Notes under the pieces: generated by a model | What the model was told of the DNA's origin: nothing | The model's input: the letters and a program-made list of their open reading frames with translations, nothing else | Databases searched by the model: none | Assembly (NCBI RefSeq): GCF_036289385.1 | Contig: NZ_JAYFFH010000012.1 | Location: 1-21,729, forward strand | Origin: Anaerofustis butyriciformans | GTDB lineage: Bacteria > Bacillota > Clostridia > Eubacteriales > Anaerofustaceae | Direction of reading: 5' to 3' | Length of the DNA: 21,729 nucleotides | Part shown: positions 7,251 to 16,359 of the stretch, piece after piece | How the letters are laid out: every line of letters starts with the position of its first letter | Numbering within the stretch: the stretch's first letter is position 1 | Program-made: the position numbers and the translations under genes

Positions 7251-7979
7251 ATGAAAATTATAGCAGATTTACATACACATACAAATATAAGCGAACATGC
7301 TTTTTCAACTCTTGAAGAAAATTGTATCGCGGCAAATAAAGCAGGGCTACAGGCCGTTGGTATTACGAACCATGGACCTGCATTGGAAGATGGCGCAAGT
7401 CATTGGCATTTTAGAAGTCTTGGAAAGAATAATCCAGGTAAAATGCATGGGGTTTATTTAATAAGTGGTATAGAACTTAACATAATGCCTGATGGGAATG
7501 TGGATTTAGAAGAAGAGTATATGCAAAATCTTGATTTAAAAATAGCATCTTTTCATCAAGAAATATTTTATCCAAAAGATAAAAATCATGTTAATGATAT
7601 GCTTAGTGAGGCTTTGCTTAATAAAAACATAAATGTATTTGGTCATCTTGGAAATGAAATTTTTAAATTTGATTACGAAATGATTATTTCAAAATGTAAT
7701 AAATATAATAAGATAGTTGAAGTAAACAATCACTCTTTTGCACAACGTCCGGGAAGTGATGTTAATTGTTTTGAAATTGTTAAACTATGTAAAAAATATG
7801 AAGTACCTATTATTGTAAATTCAGATGCACATATTTCTTCTGTAATAGGACATTTTGATGAATCAATAAAGTTATTAAATGAAGTAGGTTATCCTGAGGA
7901 ATTAGTTGTTAATTCTTCTATTGAAAGATTAAGAGATTATTTCAAACAAATTAGATGTATTGATATTTGTAATAGATAG
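7251..7979 (+). CDS. PHP-domain metal-dependent phosphoesterase, YcdX-like
   Basis: 242 residues. The PHP metal ligands are visible: DLHTHT (6-11), the H of SEHAFSTL, ITNHGP, GIELN, FHQE, FGHLGNE and the C-terminal NSDAH. The order and spacing follow the YcdX branch of PHP phosphatases (trinuclear zinc hydrolases; ITDHGP in E. coli YcdX is ITNHGP here). It should hydrolyse a small phosphoester in the cytoplasm; the physiological substrate is not known even for YcdX. The ATG at 7251 is chosen over a GTG at 7239 because GTGAGGTG is itself the ribosome binding site. It has its own promoter, and another promoter follows, so it may be monocistronic. Family assignment is strong. Confidence 0.88.
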   Translation: MKIIADLHTHTNISEHAFSTLEENCIAANKAGLQAVGITNHGPALEDGASHWHFRSLGKNNPGKMHGVYLISGIELNIMPDGNVDLEEEYMQNLDLKIASFHQEIFYPKDKNHVNDMLSEALLNKNINVFGHLGNEIFKFDYEMIISKCNKYNKIVEVNNHSFAQRPGSDVNCFEIVKLCKKYEVPIIVNSDAHISSVIGHFDESIKLLNEVGYPEELVVNSSIERLRDYFKQIRCIDICNR

Positions 7980-7997
7980 TTTTGTAAAGTCAATTTA

Positions 7998-8026
7998 TTG
8001 AAGAAAAAAATGTATTATGTTATAAT
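7998..8026 (+). promoter_or_regulatory. Promoter of the yigZ-ruvAB-gltX operon
   Basis: TTGAAG (7998-8003), a 17-base spacer and a perfect TATAAT (8021-8026), just upstream of the AGGGA of yigZ. Confidence 0.7.
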
Positions 8027-8062
8027 ATTTAATCGGAAAAAATTAAAATAGGGAATTTATGT

Positions 8063-8689
8063 ATGGATTATATAACCATTAATGATAATTTTAACAGTAC
8101 AATAGAAATAAAAAAATCTACTTTTATTTCAAATTTATTTTCGGTTAAAAATGTTGAAGAGGCTGAAAAATATCTTGAAGAAATTAGAAAAGAACATTAT
8201 AAAGCTACTCATAATTGTTATGCATATATAATAGGTAAGAAAATGGAAATAAAAAAATCCAGTGATGATGGAGAACCTGCTATGACTGCAGGCAGACCTA
8301 TATTAAACGCTATGGAAAAAAACAATCTTACAAATGCATTAATAGTGGTTACAAGATATTTTGGAGGGATAAAACTTGGTGCCAGCGGGCTAATAAGAGC
8401 TTATTCTTCTTCTGCAAGTAAAGTTATAAAAGAAGCAAAACTTGTAAAAAAGGTAATGACAGCTTTAACAAAAATTTCTTATGATTATTCTCTTCATGGA
8501 AAAATTGAAACATATTTAAGAAAGACAGGATACAAACTTGAAGATGCAGTTTTTACCGATAAAGTTACTTACGAAGTATATGTTCCGATAAATTTACAGG
8601 AAGAATTTAAAAATGAACTTATTGCAATTACAAATGCAAAAATAAATATAGAACATATAGATGATGTTTATATAGATAAATATTTATAA
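8063..8689 (+). CDS. yigZ: YigZ/IMPACT family protein
   Basis: 208 residues, the full YigZ (UPF0029/IMPACT) length. The N-terminal domain holds the family signature: KKSTFI (18-23), HNCYAY, SSDDGEPAMTAG, VVTRYFGGIKLGASGLIRAY. The C-terminal ~70 residues form the ferredoxin-like DUF1949 domain. The family is linked to translation stress (IMPACT in eukaryotes), but the bacterial role is not settled. The ATG at 8063 is preceded by AGGGA at a spacing of 8; a nearby ATG at 8059 is out of frame. First gene of a tight operon, with the PAS gene 12 bases downstream. Confidence 0.92.
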   Translation: MDYITINDNFNSTIEIKKSTFISNLFSVKNVEEAEKYLEEIRKEHYKATHNCYAYIIGKKMEIKKSSDDGEPAMTAGRPILNAMEKNNLTNALIVVTRYFGGIKLGASGLIRAYSSSASKVIKEAKLVKKVMTALTKISYDYSLHGKIETYLRKTGYKLEDAVFTDKVTYEVYVPINLQEEFKNELIAITNAKINIEHIDDVYIDKYL

Positions 8690-8701
8690 GGTGGTATCAT
8701 T

Positions 8702-9046
8702 ATGGATTTTAACATGGTTTTTAAGGATATTGTTGATAATGAAAAAAATCCGGTTTGTTTTGTGGATACAAACCATATTATAACGTATATGAATAAAAGT
8801 GCCTTAAAACGTTATGCCCACAGGGGTGGAGCTAATTTGATAGGAAAGTCCTTGTTTGATTGTCATAATGAGAATTCAAAAAAGCTAACTCTTAAATATA
8901 TTGATAGATTTTTAGAAGATGATAATTTAACGGAAATTTATATGGGATATAACGAAAAACATAAAGAAAATAATTATATAGTTGCGGTAAGAGATGAAAA
9001 CAGGAAGCTTATCGGTTATTATGAAAGACATGAAGAGGACAAGTAG
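8702..9046 (+). CDS. Small single-domain PAS protein
   Basis: 114 residues forming one PAS domain and nothing else: a PVCFVDTNHIITYMN start (17-31), GKSLFDCHNENS (48-59) and a closing YIVAVRDENRKLIGYYE. The Cys-His pair (C54-H55) and the VRDE...G ending resemble the PAS domain found at the C-terminus of DUF438 proteins. A lone PAS without an output domain would act as a small-molecule or redox sensor or as a binding partner. AAGGTGG precedes the ATG, and it lies 12 bases after yigZ and 9 before ruvA, so it is surely co-transcribed with the Holliday-junction genes. The ligand (haem, flavin or other) cannot be told from the sequence. Confidence 0.78.
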   Translation: MDFNMVFKDIVDNEKNPVCFVDTNHIITYMNKSALKRYAHRGGANLIGKSLFDCHNENSKKLTLKYIDRFLEDDNLTEIYMGYNEKHKENNYIVAVRDENRKLIGYYERHEEDK

Positions 9047-9055
9047 AGGGTATTA

Positions 9056-9658
9056 ATGTTTGATTATATAAAAGGAAATGTTACTAATATAACTGATGGA
9101 TATTTAACAATAGAAAATAAAAGTGGAATAGGTTTTTTGCTAAATGTTTCACAAAATACTATAACGGATTTGGCAAACGATAAAGATGAAGTACAAATAT
9201 TTACATATATGGCTGTAAGGGAAAACGATATAAGTTTATTTGGGTTTTCTACATCTTTTGAAAGGGAAGTATTCTTTAAACTTCTTACAGTTCCTAAAAT
9301 AGGTCCTAAAATTGCTCTTAGTGTACTTAGTGCATTGTCGCCTAACATGATTATAAGTGCAGTAATTAATAAGGACTATAAAGCATTGTGTGCTGCAAAC
9401 GGAGTTGGGAAAAAAGCAGCTGAACAAATAGTTGTTACTCTTCAAGATAAATTTTCAGACTTACCTGAAATGGATGAAATATCTTTTGAAGATAATATTG
9501 ATGTAAACGGTGATTTGAAAGCTGAGGCTGTTTTAGCTCTTACGTCTTTAGGTTTTGATAGAGCTTATGCAAATAAAATCGTTAGTGGAATTTCTACTAA
9601 TGACGACCTTACTATAGAAGATATAATTACTATTGCATTACAAAGGGTTAATGAATAA
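9056..9658 (+). CDS. ruvA: Holliday junction branch migration protein RuvA
   Basis: 200 residues, standard length. An N-terminal OB-fold (1-62, MFDYIKGNVT...) is followed by two helix-hairpin-helix motifs (LLTVPKIGPKIALSVLSAL and ANGVGKKAAEQIVVTL) and, after an acidic linker, the C-terminal domain III (KAEAVLALTSLGF...) that contacts RuvB. RuvA tetramers hold the four-way junction for RuvB during recombination and fork repair. GAGGG precedes the ATG. It is 8 bases upstream of ruvB, the usual pairing; no ruvC is present, as in many Firmicutes, which use RecU. Confidence 0.96.
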   Translation: MFDYIKGNVTNITDGYLTIENKSGIGFLLNVSQNTITDLANDKDEVQIFTYMAVRENDISLFGFSTSFEREVFFKLLTVPKIGPKIALSVLSALSPNMIISAVINKDYKALCAANGVGKKAAEQIVVTLQDKFSDLPEMDEISFEDNIDVNGDLKAEAVLALTSLGFDRAYANKIVSGISTNDDLTIEDIITIALQRVNE

Positions 9659-9666
9659 GGAGAAAT

Positions 9667-10707
9667 ATGGCTACAAGAATAGTAACAAGTAAAAAAACAG
9701 AACTTGATATAGAAAAAGATAAGTCTCTTCGTCCTTTGACATTAGATGAATACATCGGTCAGGAAACAGTCAAAGAAAGGATGAGAGTCTTTATTTCTGC
9801 TGCAAAAGAAAGAGGAGAGGCTCTTGATCATGTTCTTTTATATGGACCTCCGGGGCTTGGAAAAACGACTCTTTCCAATATAATAGCAAACGAGCTTGGA
9901 GTATCTATAAAAGTTACTTCCGGTCCAGCAATAGAAAAACCGGGAGATCTTGCAGCGATACTTACCGGACTTAAGAAAAATGATGTTTTATTTATTGATG
10001 AAATTCATAGATTAAACAGAACCATAGAAGAAGTTTTATATCCAGCAATGGAAGATTTTGCTTTTGATATTGTAATGGGAAAAGGACCAAATGCAAAATC
10101 CGTAAGGATACCTGTTGCACCTTTTACATTAGTTGGTGCTACGACGAGAACAGGACTTCTTTCTTCTCCTCTTCGTGATAGATTTGGAGTATTAAATAAG
10201 CTTGAGATGTATAAAATAGAAGAGCTTATGGAAATTATTAAAAGAAGTGCGGGAATACTTGAAATAAAAATAGATGATGATGGTGCAAGGGAAATCGCAA
10301 TTCGTTCAAGACAGACTCCAAGAATTGCAAATAGATTTTTAAAACGTGTAAGAGACTATGCACAAGTAAAAAAATCTGATATTATAAATAAAGAAATTGC
10401 AATGGAAGCATTGAAGCTTTTAGGTGTAGACGAAAACGGACTTGATAGCAGTGATATTGCTATTTTAGATACAATTATAAATAAGTTTGATGGAGGCCCT
10501 GTTGGTCTTAATACTCTTTCTGCTGTTATTGGTGAAGAAGAGGATACAATCCTTGATGTTTATGAACCGTATTTATTACAGCTTGGATTTATAAACAGAA
10601 CTCCAAGGGGAAGAGTTGCAACAAAACTTGCTTATGATTACTTAAATGTTCCTTATACGAACAGTGAAATCATGACTAAATCAATATTTGAAATGGAAGA
10701 AGAATAA
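9667..10707 (+). CDS. ruvB: Holliday junction DNA helicase RuvB
   Basis: 346 residues. AAA+ motifs are complete: Walker A GPPGLGKTT (60-68), Walker B LFIDE (108-112), sensor 1 GATTR (157-161), arginine finger region SPLRDRFG (167-174), and a C-terminal winged-helix domain with GGPVGLNTLSA and TPRGR. It forms the hexameric motor that drives branch migration with RuvA. AAGGAG overlaps the end of ruvA and precedes the ATG. No missing residues. Confidence 0.97.
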   Translation: MATRIVTSKKTELDIEKDKSLRPLTLDEYIGQETVKERMRVFISAAKERGEALDHVLLYGPPGLGKTTLSNIIANELGVSIKVTSGPAIEKPGDLAAILTGLKKNDVLFIDEIHRLNRTIEEVLYPAMEDFAFDIVMGKGPNAKSVRIPVAPFTLVGATTRTGLLSSPLRDRFGVLNKLEMYKIEELMEIIKRSAGILEIKIDDDGAREIAIRSRQTPRIANRFLKRVRDYAQVKKSDIINKEIAMEALKLLGVDENGLDSSDIAILDTIINKFDGGPVGLNTLSAVIGEEEDTILDVYEPYLLQLGFINRTPRGRVATKLAYDYLNVPYTNSEIMTKSIFEMEEE

Positions 10708-10710
10708 TAT

Positions 10711-11733
10711 ATGAGAACTAGTGATTTTGATTATAATCTACCTGAAGAACTTATAGCACAAACGCCTATTGAAAAACGTGATTTTTCGAGGCTTATGGTA
10801 GTTAATAGAAATACAAAAGAAATAGAACACAAACATTTTTACGATTTAATAGATTACTTAAATGAAGGTGATACTCTTGTGCTTAATAATTCAAGAGTAT
10901 TTCATGCAAGGCTTTTTGGAATAAAGGAAGAAACAGGAGCAAAAATTGAAACTTTTGTTTTAAAACCTTTAAGTAACAATATGTTTGAAGTAATGATAAA
11001 ACCTGCCAAAAGATTAAAAAATGGAACAATTGTAAAATTTGACGATAATTTATCAATGCAGGTTGTTGAAAAATACGATGAAGGATTAGCTAAGGTTGAA
11101 TTTTTTGGCTGTGATGATGTTTTTTCTTATATAGATAAAATAGGAACGGTACCTTTGCCGCCATATATAAAAGAAAAACTTGACGATGACGATAGATATC
11201 AGACTGTTTATTCAAAAGATAAAGGTTCTGCAGCCGCACCTACAGCAGGTCTTCATTTTACAAAAGAACTGCTTGAAAAAATAAAGGATAAAGGCATTAA
11301 TATTTGCTATGTAACTTTGCATGTAGGTCTTGGAACATTCAGACCTGTTAAAGAAGATGATATAAGCAATCATAAAATGCATAGTGAATTTTTTATTATA
11401 AGTGAGGAAACGGCAAAAATAATAAATGATACAAAAAAACGTGGAAAAGATATATTTGCTGTTGGAACAACGACAGTAAGAACACTTGAAAGTTGTTATC
11501 AAAAGTATGGGGATATAAGACCTGTTAGTATGAATACGGATATATTTATTTATCCAGGATTTGAATTTAAGGTAATAGACCATCTTATAACAAATTTTCA
11601 CTTGCCAAAATCAACTTTGCTCATGTTAATTAGTGCATTTTACAATAAAGATGATATACTAAAAGCATATGAAGAAGCTATAAAAGAAAGATACAGATTT
11701 TTTAGTTTTGGAGATGCAATGTTAATAATATAG
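10711..11733 (+). CDS. queA: S-adenosylmethionine:tRNA ribosyltransferase-isomerase QueA
   Basis: 340 residues, full length. Family motifs include FDYNLPEELIAQTP near the start, GSAAAPTAGLHFT in the middle and TNFHLPKSTLLMLISAF near the end. QueA moves the ribosyl group of SAM onto preQ1 at the wobble position of GUN tRNAs, the penultimate steps of queuosine synthesis. It starts only 3 bases after the ruvB stop and no clear Shine-Dalgarno is seen, only purine-rich GGAAGAAGAA inside the ruvB end, which suggests translational coupling to ruvB. The ruvA-ruvB-queA order is common in bacteria. Confidence 0.96.
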   Translation: MRTSDFDYNLPEELIAQTPIEKRDFSRLMVVNRNTKEIEHKHFYDLIDYLNEGDTLVLNNSRVFHARLFGIKEETGAKIETFVLKPLSNNMFEVMIKPAKRLKNGTIVKFDDNLSMQVVEKYDEGLAKVEFFGCDDVFSYIDKIGTVPLPPYIKEKLDDDDRYQTVYSKDKGSAAAPTAGLHFTKELLEKIKDKGINICYVTLHVGLGTFRPVKEDDISNHKMHSEFFIISEETAKIINDTKKRGKDIFAVGTTTVRTLESCYQKYGDIRPVSMNTDIFIYPGFEFKVIDHLITNFHLPKSTLLMLISAFYNKDDILKAYEEAIKERYRFFSFGDAMLII

Positions 11734-11742
11734 GAGGAACTT

Positions 11743-12945
11743 ATGAAAAAACCATTATCAAACAAATTAGATAAAATATCACCGTCAATGACACTTGCCA
11801 TTACATCAAAGGCAAACAAACTTAAAAGAGAAGGAGTAAAAGTTTATTCTTTCGGTACAGGAGAACCTGATTTTGATACTCCTCAAGTAATTATTGATGC
11901 AGCTAACGAAGCAATGAAAAAAGGTATAACAAGATATACTGATGTAAAAGGTCTTATAGATTTAAGAATTGCAGTAAGCGAAAAATATAAAAAAGAATTT
12001 AATCTTGATTATGATCCTGAAAGTGAAATTATTGTTTCATCAGGTGCAAAACATTCTTTATTTACTGCTTTGCAAGCATTAATAAGTGAAGGAGACGAAG
12101 TAATTATCCCTGTTCCTTACTGGGTAAGTTATTCTGAAATGGTTAAAGTTGCAGGAGGAAAACCTGTATTTGTATATCCAAAGAAAGAAAATAACTTTAT
12201 TTTGACAAAAGAAGAACTTGAAGCCGTAATAACACCTAAATCAAAGGTTATTATGCTTAATAATCCTTCAAATCCAACAGGTGTTGTGTATACAAAAGAA
12301 CAACTTAAGGAAGTTGCTGATGTATGTGTTAAAGAAGGTATATACATTTTAAGTGATGAAATTTATGAAATGTTAATTTACAACGATAAAGAGTTTACTC
12401 CTGTTGCATCTTTATCAGATGAAATAAAAGATATTACAATAACAATCAACGGAGCTTCAAAGTCGTATGCTATGACAGGATGGAGAATAGGTTATGCTCT
12501 TGCAAATAAAGATATTGTAAAAGCGATGAATACAATTCAAGGACAATGCGTTTCTCATCCAAGCAGTATATCTCAATATGCTACTATTACAGCTTTAAAG
12601 ACAGATCAAAAAATCGTGTATGATATGGTAAAAGAATATGACAGCAGAAGAAAATATATGCTTAGTGTATTAAAAGAAGTAGATGGTGTTGAACCTATTG
12701 AACCAGATGGAGCATTTTATGTTTTTGCCGATGTTTCTAAATATTATGGTAAAGAATATAACGGAAAACAAATAAATGGTTCAATAGATTTTGCAGATGC
12801 ACTTCTTAGCAGCAAAAATGTTGCGGTAATTCCTGGTATTGGATTTGGTGCAGATGACTTTATAAGATTTTCTTATGCGACAAGTATGGAAGATATTGAA
12901 AGTGGTTTAAAATTATTCAAAGAATTTATAAATGAAATAAAATAG
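11743..12945 (+). CDS. Class I PLP-dependent aminotransferase, aspartate aminotransferase type
   Basis: 400 residues, typical of the Ib subgroup of aspartate aminotransferases. The PLP lysine is K240 in NGASKSYAMTGWRIGY; other fold-type I landmarks are GEPDFDTP (40-47), NNPSNPTG (173-180), SDEIYE (204-209) and the C-terminal substrate-carboxylate arginine in DDFIRFSYATS. It probably moves amino groups between aspartate (or related amino acids) and 2-oxoglutarate; the exact preference cannot be read. GGAGG is 5 bases before the ATG. Placed before purB, which uses aspartate-derived succinyl-adducts; a metabolic link is possible but not shown. Confidence 0.9.
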   Translation: MKKPLSNKLDKISPSMTLAITSKANKLKREGVKVYSFGTGEPDFDTPQVIIDAANEAMKKGITRYTDVKGLIDLRIAVSEKYKKEFNLDYDPESEIIVSSGAKHSLFTALQALISEGDEVIIPVPYWVSYSEMVKVAGGKPVFVYPKKENNFILTKEELEAVITPKSKVIMLNNPSNPTGVVYTKEQLKEVADVCVKEGIYILSDEIYEMLIYNDKEFTPVASLSDEIKDITITINGASKSYAMTGWRIGYALANKDIVKAMNTIQGQCVSHPSSISQYATITALKTDQKIVYDMVKEYDSRRKYMLSVLKEVDGVEPIEPDGAFYVFADVSKYYGKEYNGKQINGSIDFADALLSSKNVAVIPGIGFGADDFIRFSYATSMEDIESGLKLFKEFINEIK

Positions 12946-12955
12946 GAGAATTAAA

Positions 12956-14389
12956 ATGAGTAGAGATGTTTATACTAATCCATTAATCGAAAGATATTCA
13001 AGTAAGGAAATGCTTTATATTTTCTCAGCTGACAAGAAATTTTCAACATGGAGAAAATTATGGGTTGCTCTTGCAAAAGGTGAAAAAGAATTAGGTCTTG
13101 ATATTACTGATGAACAAGTAAAAGCATTAGAAGATAATATATATGATATAGATTATGATTTAGCAAGAGAATACGAAAATAAATTTAGACATGATGTAAT
13201 GGCTCATGTTCATACTTACGGAGATAAAGTTCCCGTTGCAAAAGGTATTATTCACTTAGGTGCTACAAGTGCATATGTCGGAGATAATACTGATTTAATA
13301 GTTTTTAAAGAAGCTTTAGAACTTATTAAAAAACAACTTGTAAATTTAATTAAAGTAATGAGTGAATTTGCAATTAAATATAAAGATTTACCAACACTTG
13401 GATTTACTCATTTTCAACCTGCTCAACTTACAACAGTAGGTAAAAGAGCGACACTTTGGATTCAAGATTTACTTTTAGATTATGAAGAAGTTGAATTTGT
13501 TCTTTCTACATTTAGAATGAGAGGAGTAAAAGGAACAACAGGAACGCAGGCAAGTTTTATGTCATTATTTAACAATGATGAAGAAAAAATAAAAAAATTA
13601 AATGAGTTTGTATGTAAAGAAATGGGCTTTGATACAGACTTTACAGTAACAGGACAAACTTATCCAAGAAAATTTGACAGCAGAGTTGTAAATGCTCTTG
13701 CAGGTATTGCTCAAAGTTTACATAAGTTTGCTACTGATGTTAGATTACTTCAAAACTTGAAAGAAATTGAAGAACCTTTTGAAAAAAATCAAATTGGTTC
13801 ATCAGCAATGGCATATAAACGTAATCCGATGAGAAGTGAAAGAATATGTTCTCTTGCAAGACATATTATTGCAAACCAAGTAAACCCTGCAATGACAGCA
13901 AGCGTACAATGGTTTGAAAGAACTCTTGATGATTCTGCAAACAGAAGAATTTCAATTCCTGAAAGTTTCATGTGCTGTGATGCTATTCTTCAAATAGCGA
14001 TAAATATCGCAAGTGGTTTTGTTGTAAACGAAAAAGTAATCCATAAAGATATTATGGCTGAACTTCCATTTATGACAACAGAAAACATCTTAATGGAAGC
14101 TGTAAAAAGAGGTGGAGACAGACAAGAGCTTCATGAAAAAATCAGGGTTTACTCTATGGAAGCAAGTAGAGTTGTTAAACAAGAAGGTAAACCTAATGAC
14201 TTACTTGAAAGAATTTCAAAAGACCCTACATTTAATTTGGAATTAAGCGAAATCCACGATATTTTAAAACCTGAAAAATATGTAGGAAGAGCTGTTAACC
14301 AAGTTATTGAATTTGTAGAAGAAGATGTTAAACCTGTACTAGAAAAAAATAAAGATTTAATAGGTTATGATGTTACATTAAAAGTTTAA
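12956..14389 (+). CDS. purB: Adenylosuccinate lyase PurB
   Basis: 477 residues, the longer PurB form. The fumarase/aspartase-superfamily signature GSSAMAYKRNPMRSE starts at residue 281 and contains the catalytic serine loop; GFTHFQPAQLTT near residue 148 carries a catalytic histidine, and TSAYVGDNTD lies upstream. It cleaves SAICAR and adenylosuccinate, releasing fumarate, in purine and AMP synthesis. GGAG precedes the ATG and the gap to the aminotransferase is 10 bases. No other pur gene is in the window. Confidence 0.95.
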   Translation: MSRDVYTNPLIERYSSKEMLYIFSADKKFSTWRKLWVALAKGEKELGLDITDEQVKALEDNIYDIDYDLAREYENKFRHDVMAHVHTYGDKVPVAKGIIHLGATSAYVGDNTDLIVFKEALELIKKQLVNLIKVMSEFAIKYKDLPTLGFTHFQPAQLTTVGKRATLWIQDLLLDYEEVEFVLSTFRMRGVKGTTGTQASFMSLFNNDEEKIKKLNEFVCKEMGFDTDFTVTGQTYPRKFDSRVVNALAGIAQSLHKFATDVRLLQNLKEIEEPFEKNQIGSSAMAYKRNPMRSERICSLARHIIANQVNPAMTASVQWFERTLDDSANRRISIPESFMCCDAILQIAINIASGFVVNEKVIHKDIMAELPFMTTENILMEAVKRGGDRQELHEKIRVYSMEASRVVKQEGKPNDLLERISKDPTFNLELSEIHDILKPEKYVGRAVNQVIEFVEEDVKPVLEKNKDLIGYDVTLKV

Positions 14390-14404
14390 GATTTAGGAGA
14401 AATA

Positions 14405-14743
14405 ATGAATTATAAAGATAAAACGCAATTTTTTATAAATTTATTGGAAGAGAAGAAATTATCAAATATATATGCTGTTGATGTTACTGATTTGACTTCA
14501 GAAGCAAATGCTTTTATAGTTGCAAGTGCAAATAGTGACAGACAAGCAAAAGCTGTATGTGAATTTGTAGAAGAAAAAGCAGAGGAAAACGGCATATTTC
14601 TTGAAGGAAAAGAAGGTATAAAACTTTCAAGATGGATATTAATGGATTATGGAGAAATAGTACTTCATATTTTTGTAAAAGAAGAAAGAGATTTCTATAA
14701 TTTGGAAAGATTATGGCAAGACGGAAAAATAATTAAGGAGTAA
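14405..14743 (+). CDS. rsfS: Ribosomal silencing factor RsfS (YbeB/Iojap)
   Basis: 112 residues, the usual size. Matches include the central DVTDLTSEANAFIVASANSDRQAKAV and the C-terminal REDFYNLERLW-type ending (ERDFYNLERLWQDG). RsfS binds ribosomal protein L14 on the 50S subunit and blocks subunit joining when nutrients are scarce. TTAGGAGA precedes the ATG. It often sits beside nadD, but here lies between purB and gltX, 8 bases before gltX. Confidence 0.94.
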   Translation: MNYKDKTQFFINLLEEKKLSNIYAVDVTDLTSEANAFIVASANSDRQAKAVCEFVEEKAEENGIFLEGKEGIKLSRWILMDYGEIVLHIFVKEERDFYNLERLWQDGKIIKE

Positions 14744-14751
14744 AGTATTTT

Positions 14752-16224
14752 ATGAATATCAGAACAAGATTTGCACCAAGTCCTACAGGATTTTTACACA
14801 TTGGAGGACTTAGAACAGCTCTTTATTGCTATTTATGGGCAAAACATAACGATGGTGATTATTTGCTTAGAATAGAAGATACGGACAGAACAAGATATGT
14901 TGAAGGTTCTGTTGAAAATTTAATTAATGCATTGGAATTTTGCGGTGTAAAACATGATGAAGGTCCAATGTTAAAAGACGGTAAGGTTGTTGAAGTAGGA
15001 GATAAGGGACCATATTTTCAATCAGACAGACTTGATATATACAAAAAATATATCAATAAACTTTTAGATGAAGACAAGGCTTATTATTGTTTCTGTGACA
15101 AAGAAAGACTTGATAAATTAAGAGAAGAACAAGTAAAAAACAAGCAAACACCAAAATATGATGGTAAATGTAAAAATATACCTAGAGAAGAAGCTGAAAG
15201 AAGAATAAAAAACGGTGAAAGTTATGTTATAAGAATGGCTCTTCCTGAAAATGAAGATATTACTTTTTATGATGAAGTAAGGGGAGAGGTTACAATAAAT
15301 ACAAACGATGTTGACGAACAAGTTCTTATTAAAGCAGACGGATTCCCAACATATCATTTTGCGGTTGTAGTTGATGATCATTTAATGGACGTTAACTATG
15401 TAATAAGAGGGGAAGAATGGCTTGTTTCTACACCAAAACACATAATTTTATATAATTATCTTGGATGGGAAGCTCCAAAATTTGCTCATCTTCCAACAGT
15501 TTTAAACAAAAACAAGAAAAAATTAAGTAAAAGACATGATTCTGTTGCAGTTGAAGACTTTATACAAAAAGGGTATCTTCCTGAAGCATTGATAAATTAC
15601 ATTGCTCTTCTTGGATGGTCTGATCCTGAAGGAAAAGAAATTTTATCAATGGATGAATTAATAAGAGATTTTGATATTTCAAGAGTAACAAAAGCGGGTG
15701 CTGTTTTTGATACTGAAAAATTAAACTGGGTTAATGCTCATTACATCAAAGAAAAATCAAATGAAGAACTTATTGCTTTAATTAAACCATATTTACTAAA
15801 AGATAATTTAGTAAATGATGATGTTAGCGATGAAACAATGGAATATATTGTTGAAGCCATTAAAGATAAGCTAAATTATTTAGAAGAAAGTATAGAGCTT
15901 ACAAAAGAATTATACTTAAAAGCAAATCTTGATGAACTTGATGATAAAGCAAAAGAAGTCATGGATATGGAAACAAATGAAACATTGTTTGAAAACTTGA
16001 TTTCATTATTTGAACAAGAAGAAAAACTTACACCTGAAATTGTTTCAAAGAGTTTAAAATCTATTCAAAAAGAATTTAAAATAAAAGGTAAAGCTTTATA
16101 TATGCCTACAAGAATAGCAATAAGCGGAATAATGCATGGTGCAGATTTAACTTATATTCTAAGTATATTAGGTAGGGATGAAGTAATTCTAAGACTTAAA
16201 AATGCTTTAGATTTTATTAAATAA
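14752..16224 (+). CDS. gltX: Glutamyl-tRNA synthetase
   Basis: 490 residues. Class I catalytic motifs: HIGH-type HIGG (16-19) within RFAPSPTGFLHIGG, and the KMSKS-type KLSKRHD near residue 257. GEEWLVSTPKHI and the long helical C-terminal anticodon-binding part complete the enzyme. It charges tRNA-Glu and, in many Firmicutes that lack GlnRS, also tRNA-Gln. It is the last gene of the operon and is followed by a strong terminator. A purine-rich AAGGAG inside the rsfS end serves as ribosome binding site. Confidence 0.96.
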   Translation: MNIRTRFAPSPTGFLHIGGLRTALYCYLWAKHNDGDYLLRIEDTDRTRYVEGSVENLINALEFCGVKHDEGPMLKDGKVVEVGDKGPYFQSDRLDIYKKYINKLLDEDKAYYCFCDKERLDKLREEQVKNKQTPKYDGKCKNIPREEAERRIKNGESYVIRMALPENEDITFYDEVRGEVTINTNDVDEQVLIKADGFPTYHFAVVVDDHLMDVNYVIRGEEWLVSTPKHIILYNYLGWEAPKFAHLPTVLNKNKKKLSKRHDSVAVEDFIQKGYLPEALINYIALLGWSDPEGKEILSMDELIRDFDISRVTKAGAVFDTEKLNWVNAHYIKEKSNEELIALIKPYLLKDNLVNDDVSDETMEYIVEAIKDKLNYLEESIELTKELYLKANLDELDDKAKEVMDMETNETLFENLISLFEQEEKLTPEIVSKSLKSIQKEFKIKGKALYMPTRIAISGIMHGADLTYILSILGRDEVILRLKNALDFIK

Positions 16225-16228
16225 ATTG

Positions 16229-16260
16229 AAAGAGGATATATTAAATATATCCTCTTTTTT
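16229..16260 (+). terminator. Intrinsic terminator after gltX
   Basis: AAAGAGGATATAT pairs perfectly with its complement across a three-base loop, followed by a T-run. It ends the yigZ-gltX operon just past the stop codon. Confidence 0.92.
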
Positions 16261-16291
16261 CGTTAAAAATAAGGTTTTTTTGTTATTTTAC

Positions 16292-16320
16292 TTGTAAAAA
16301 GTTGAAATTTTTTATATCAT
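16292..16320 (+). promoter_or_regulatory. Possible promoter of the threonine-aldolase-like gene
   Basis: TTGTAA (16292-16297), 17 bases, TATCAT (16315-16320). A TTGAAA at 16302 with TATTAT at 16322 is an alternative with short (14-base) spacing. A promoter is expected here because a strong terminator lies just upstream. Confidence 0.4.
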
Positions 16321-16359
16321 ATATTATGAGTTATTATAACGAAAGATTGAGGGTTTTTT

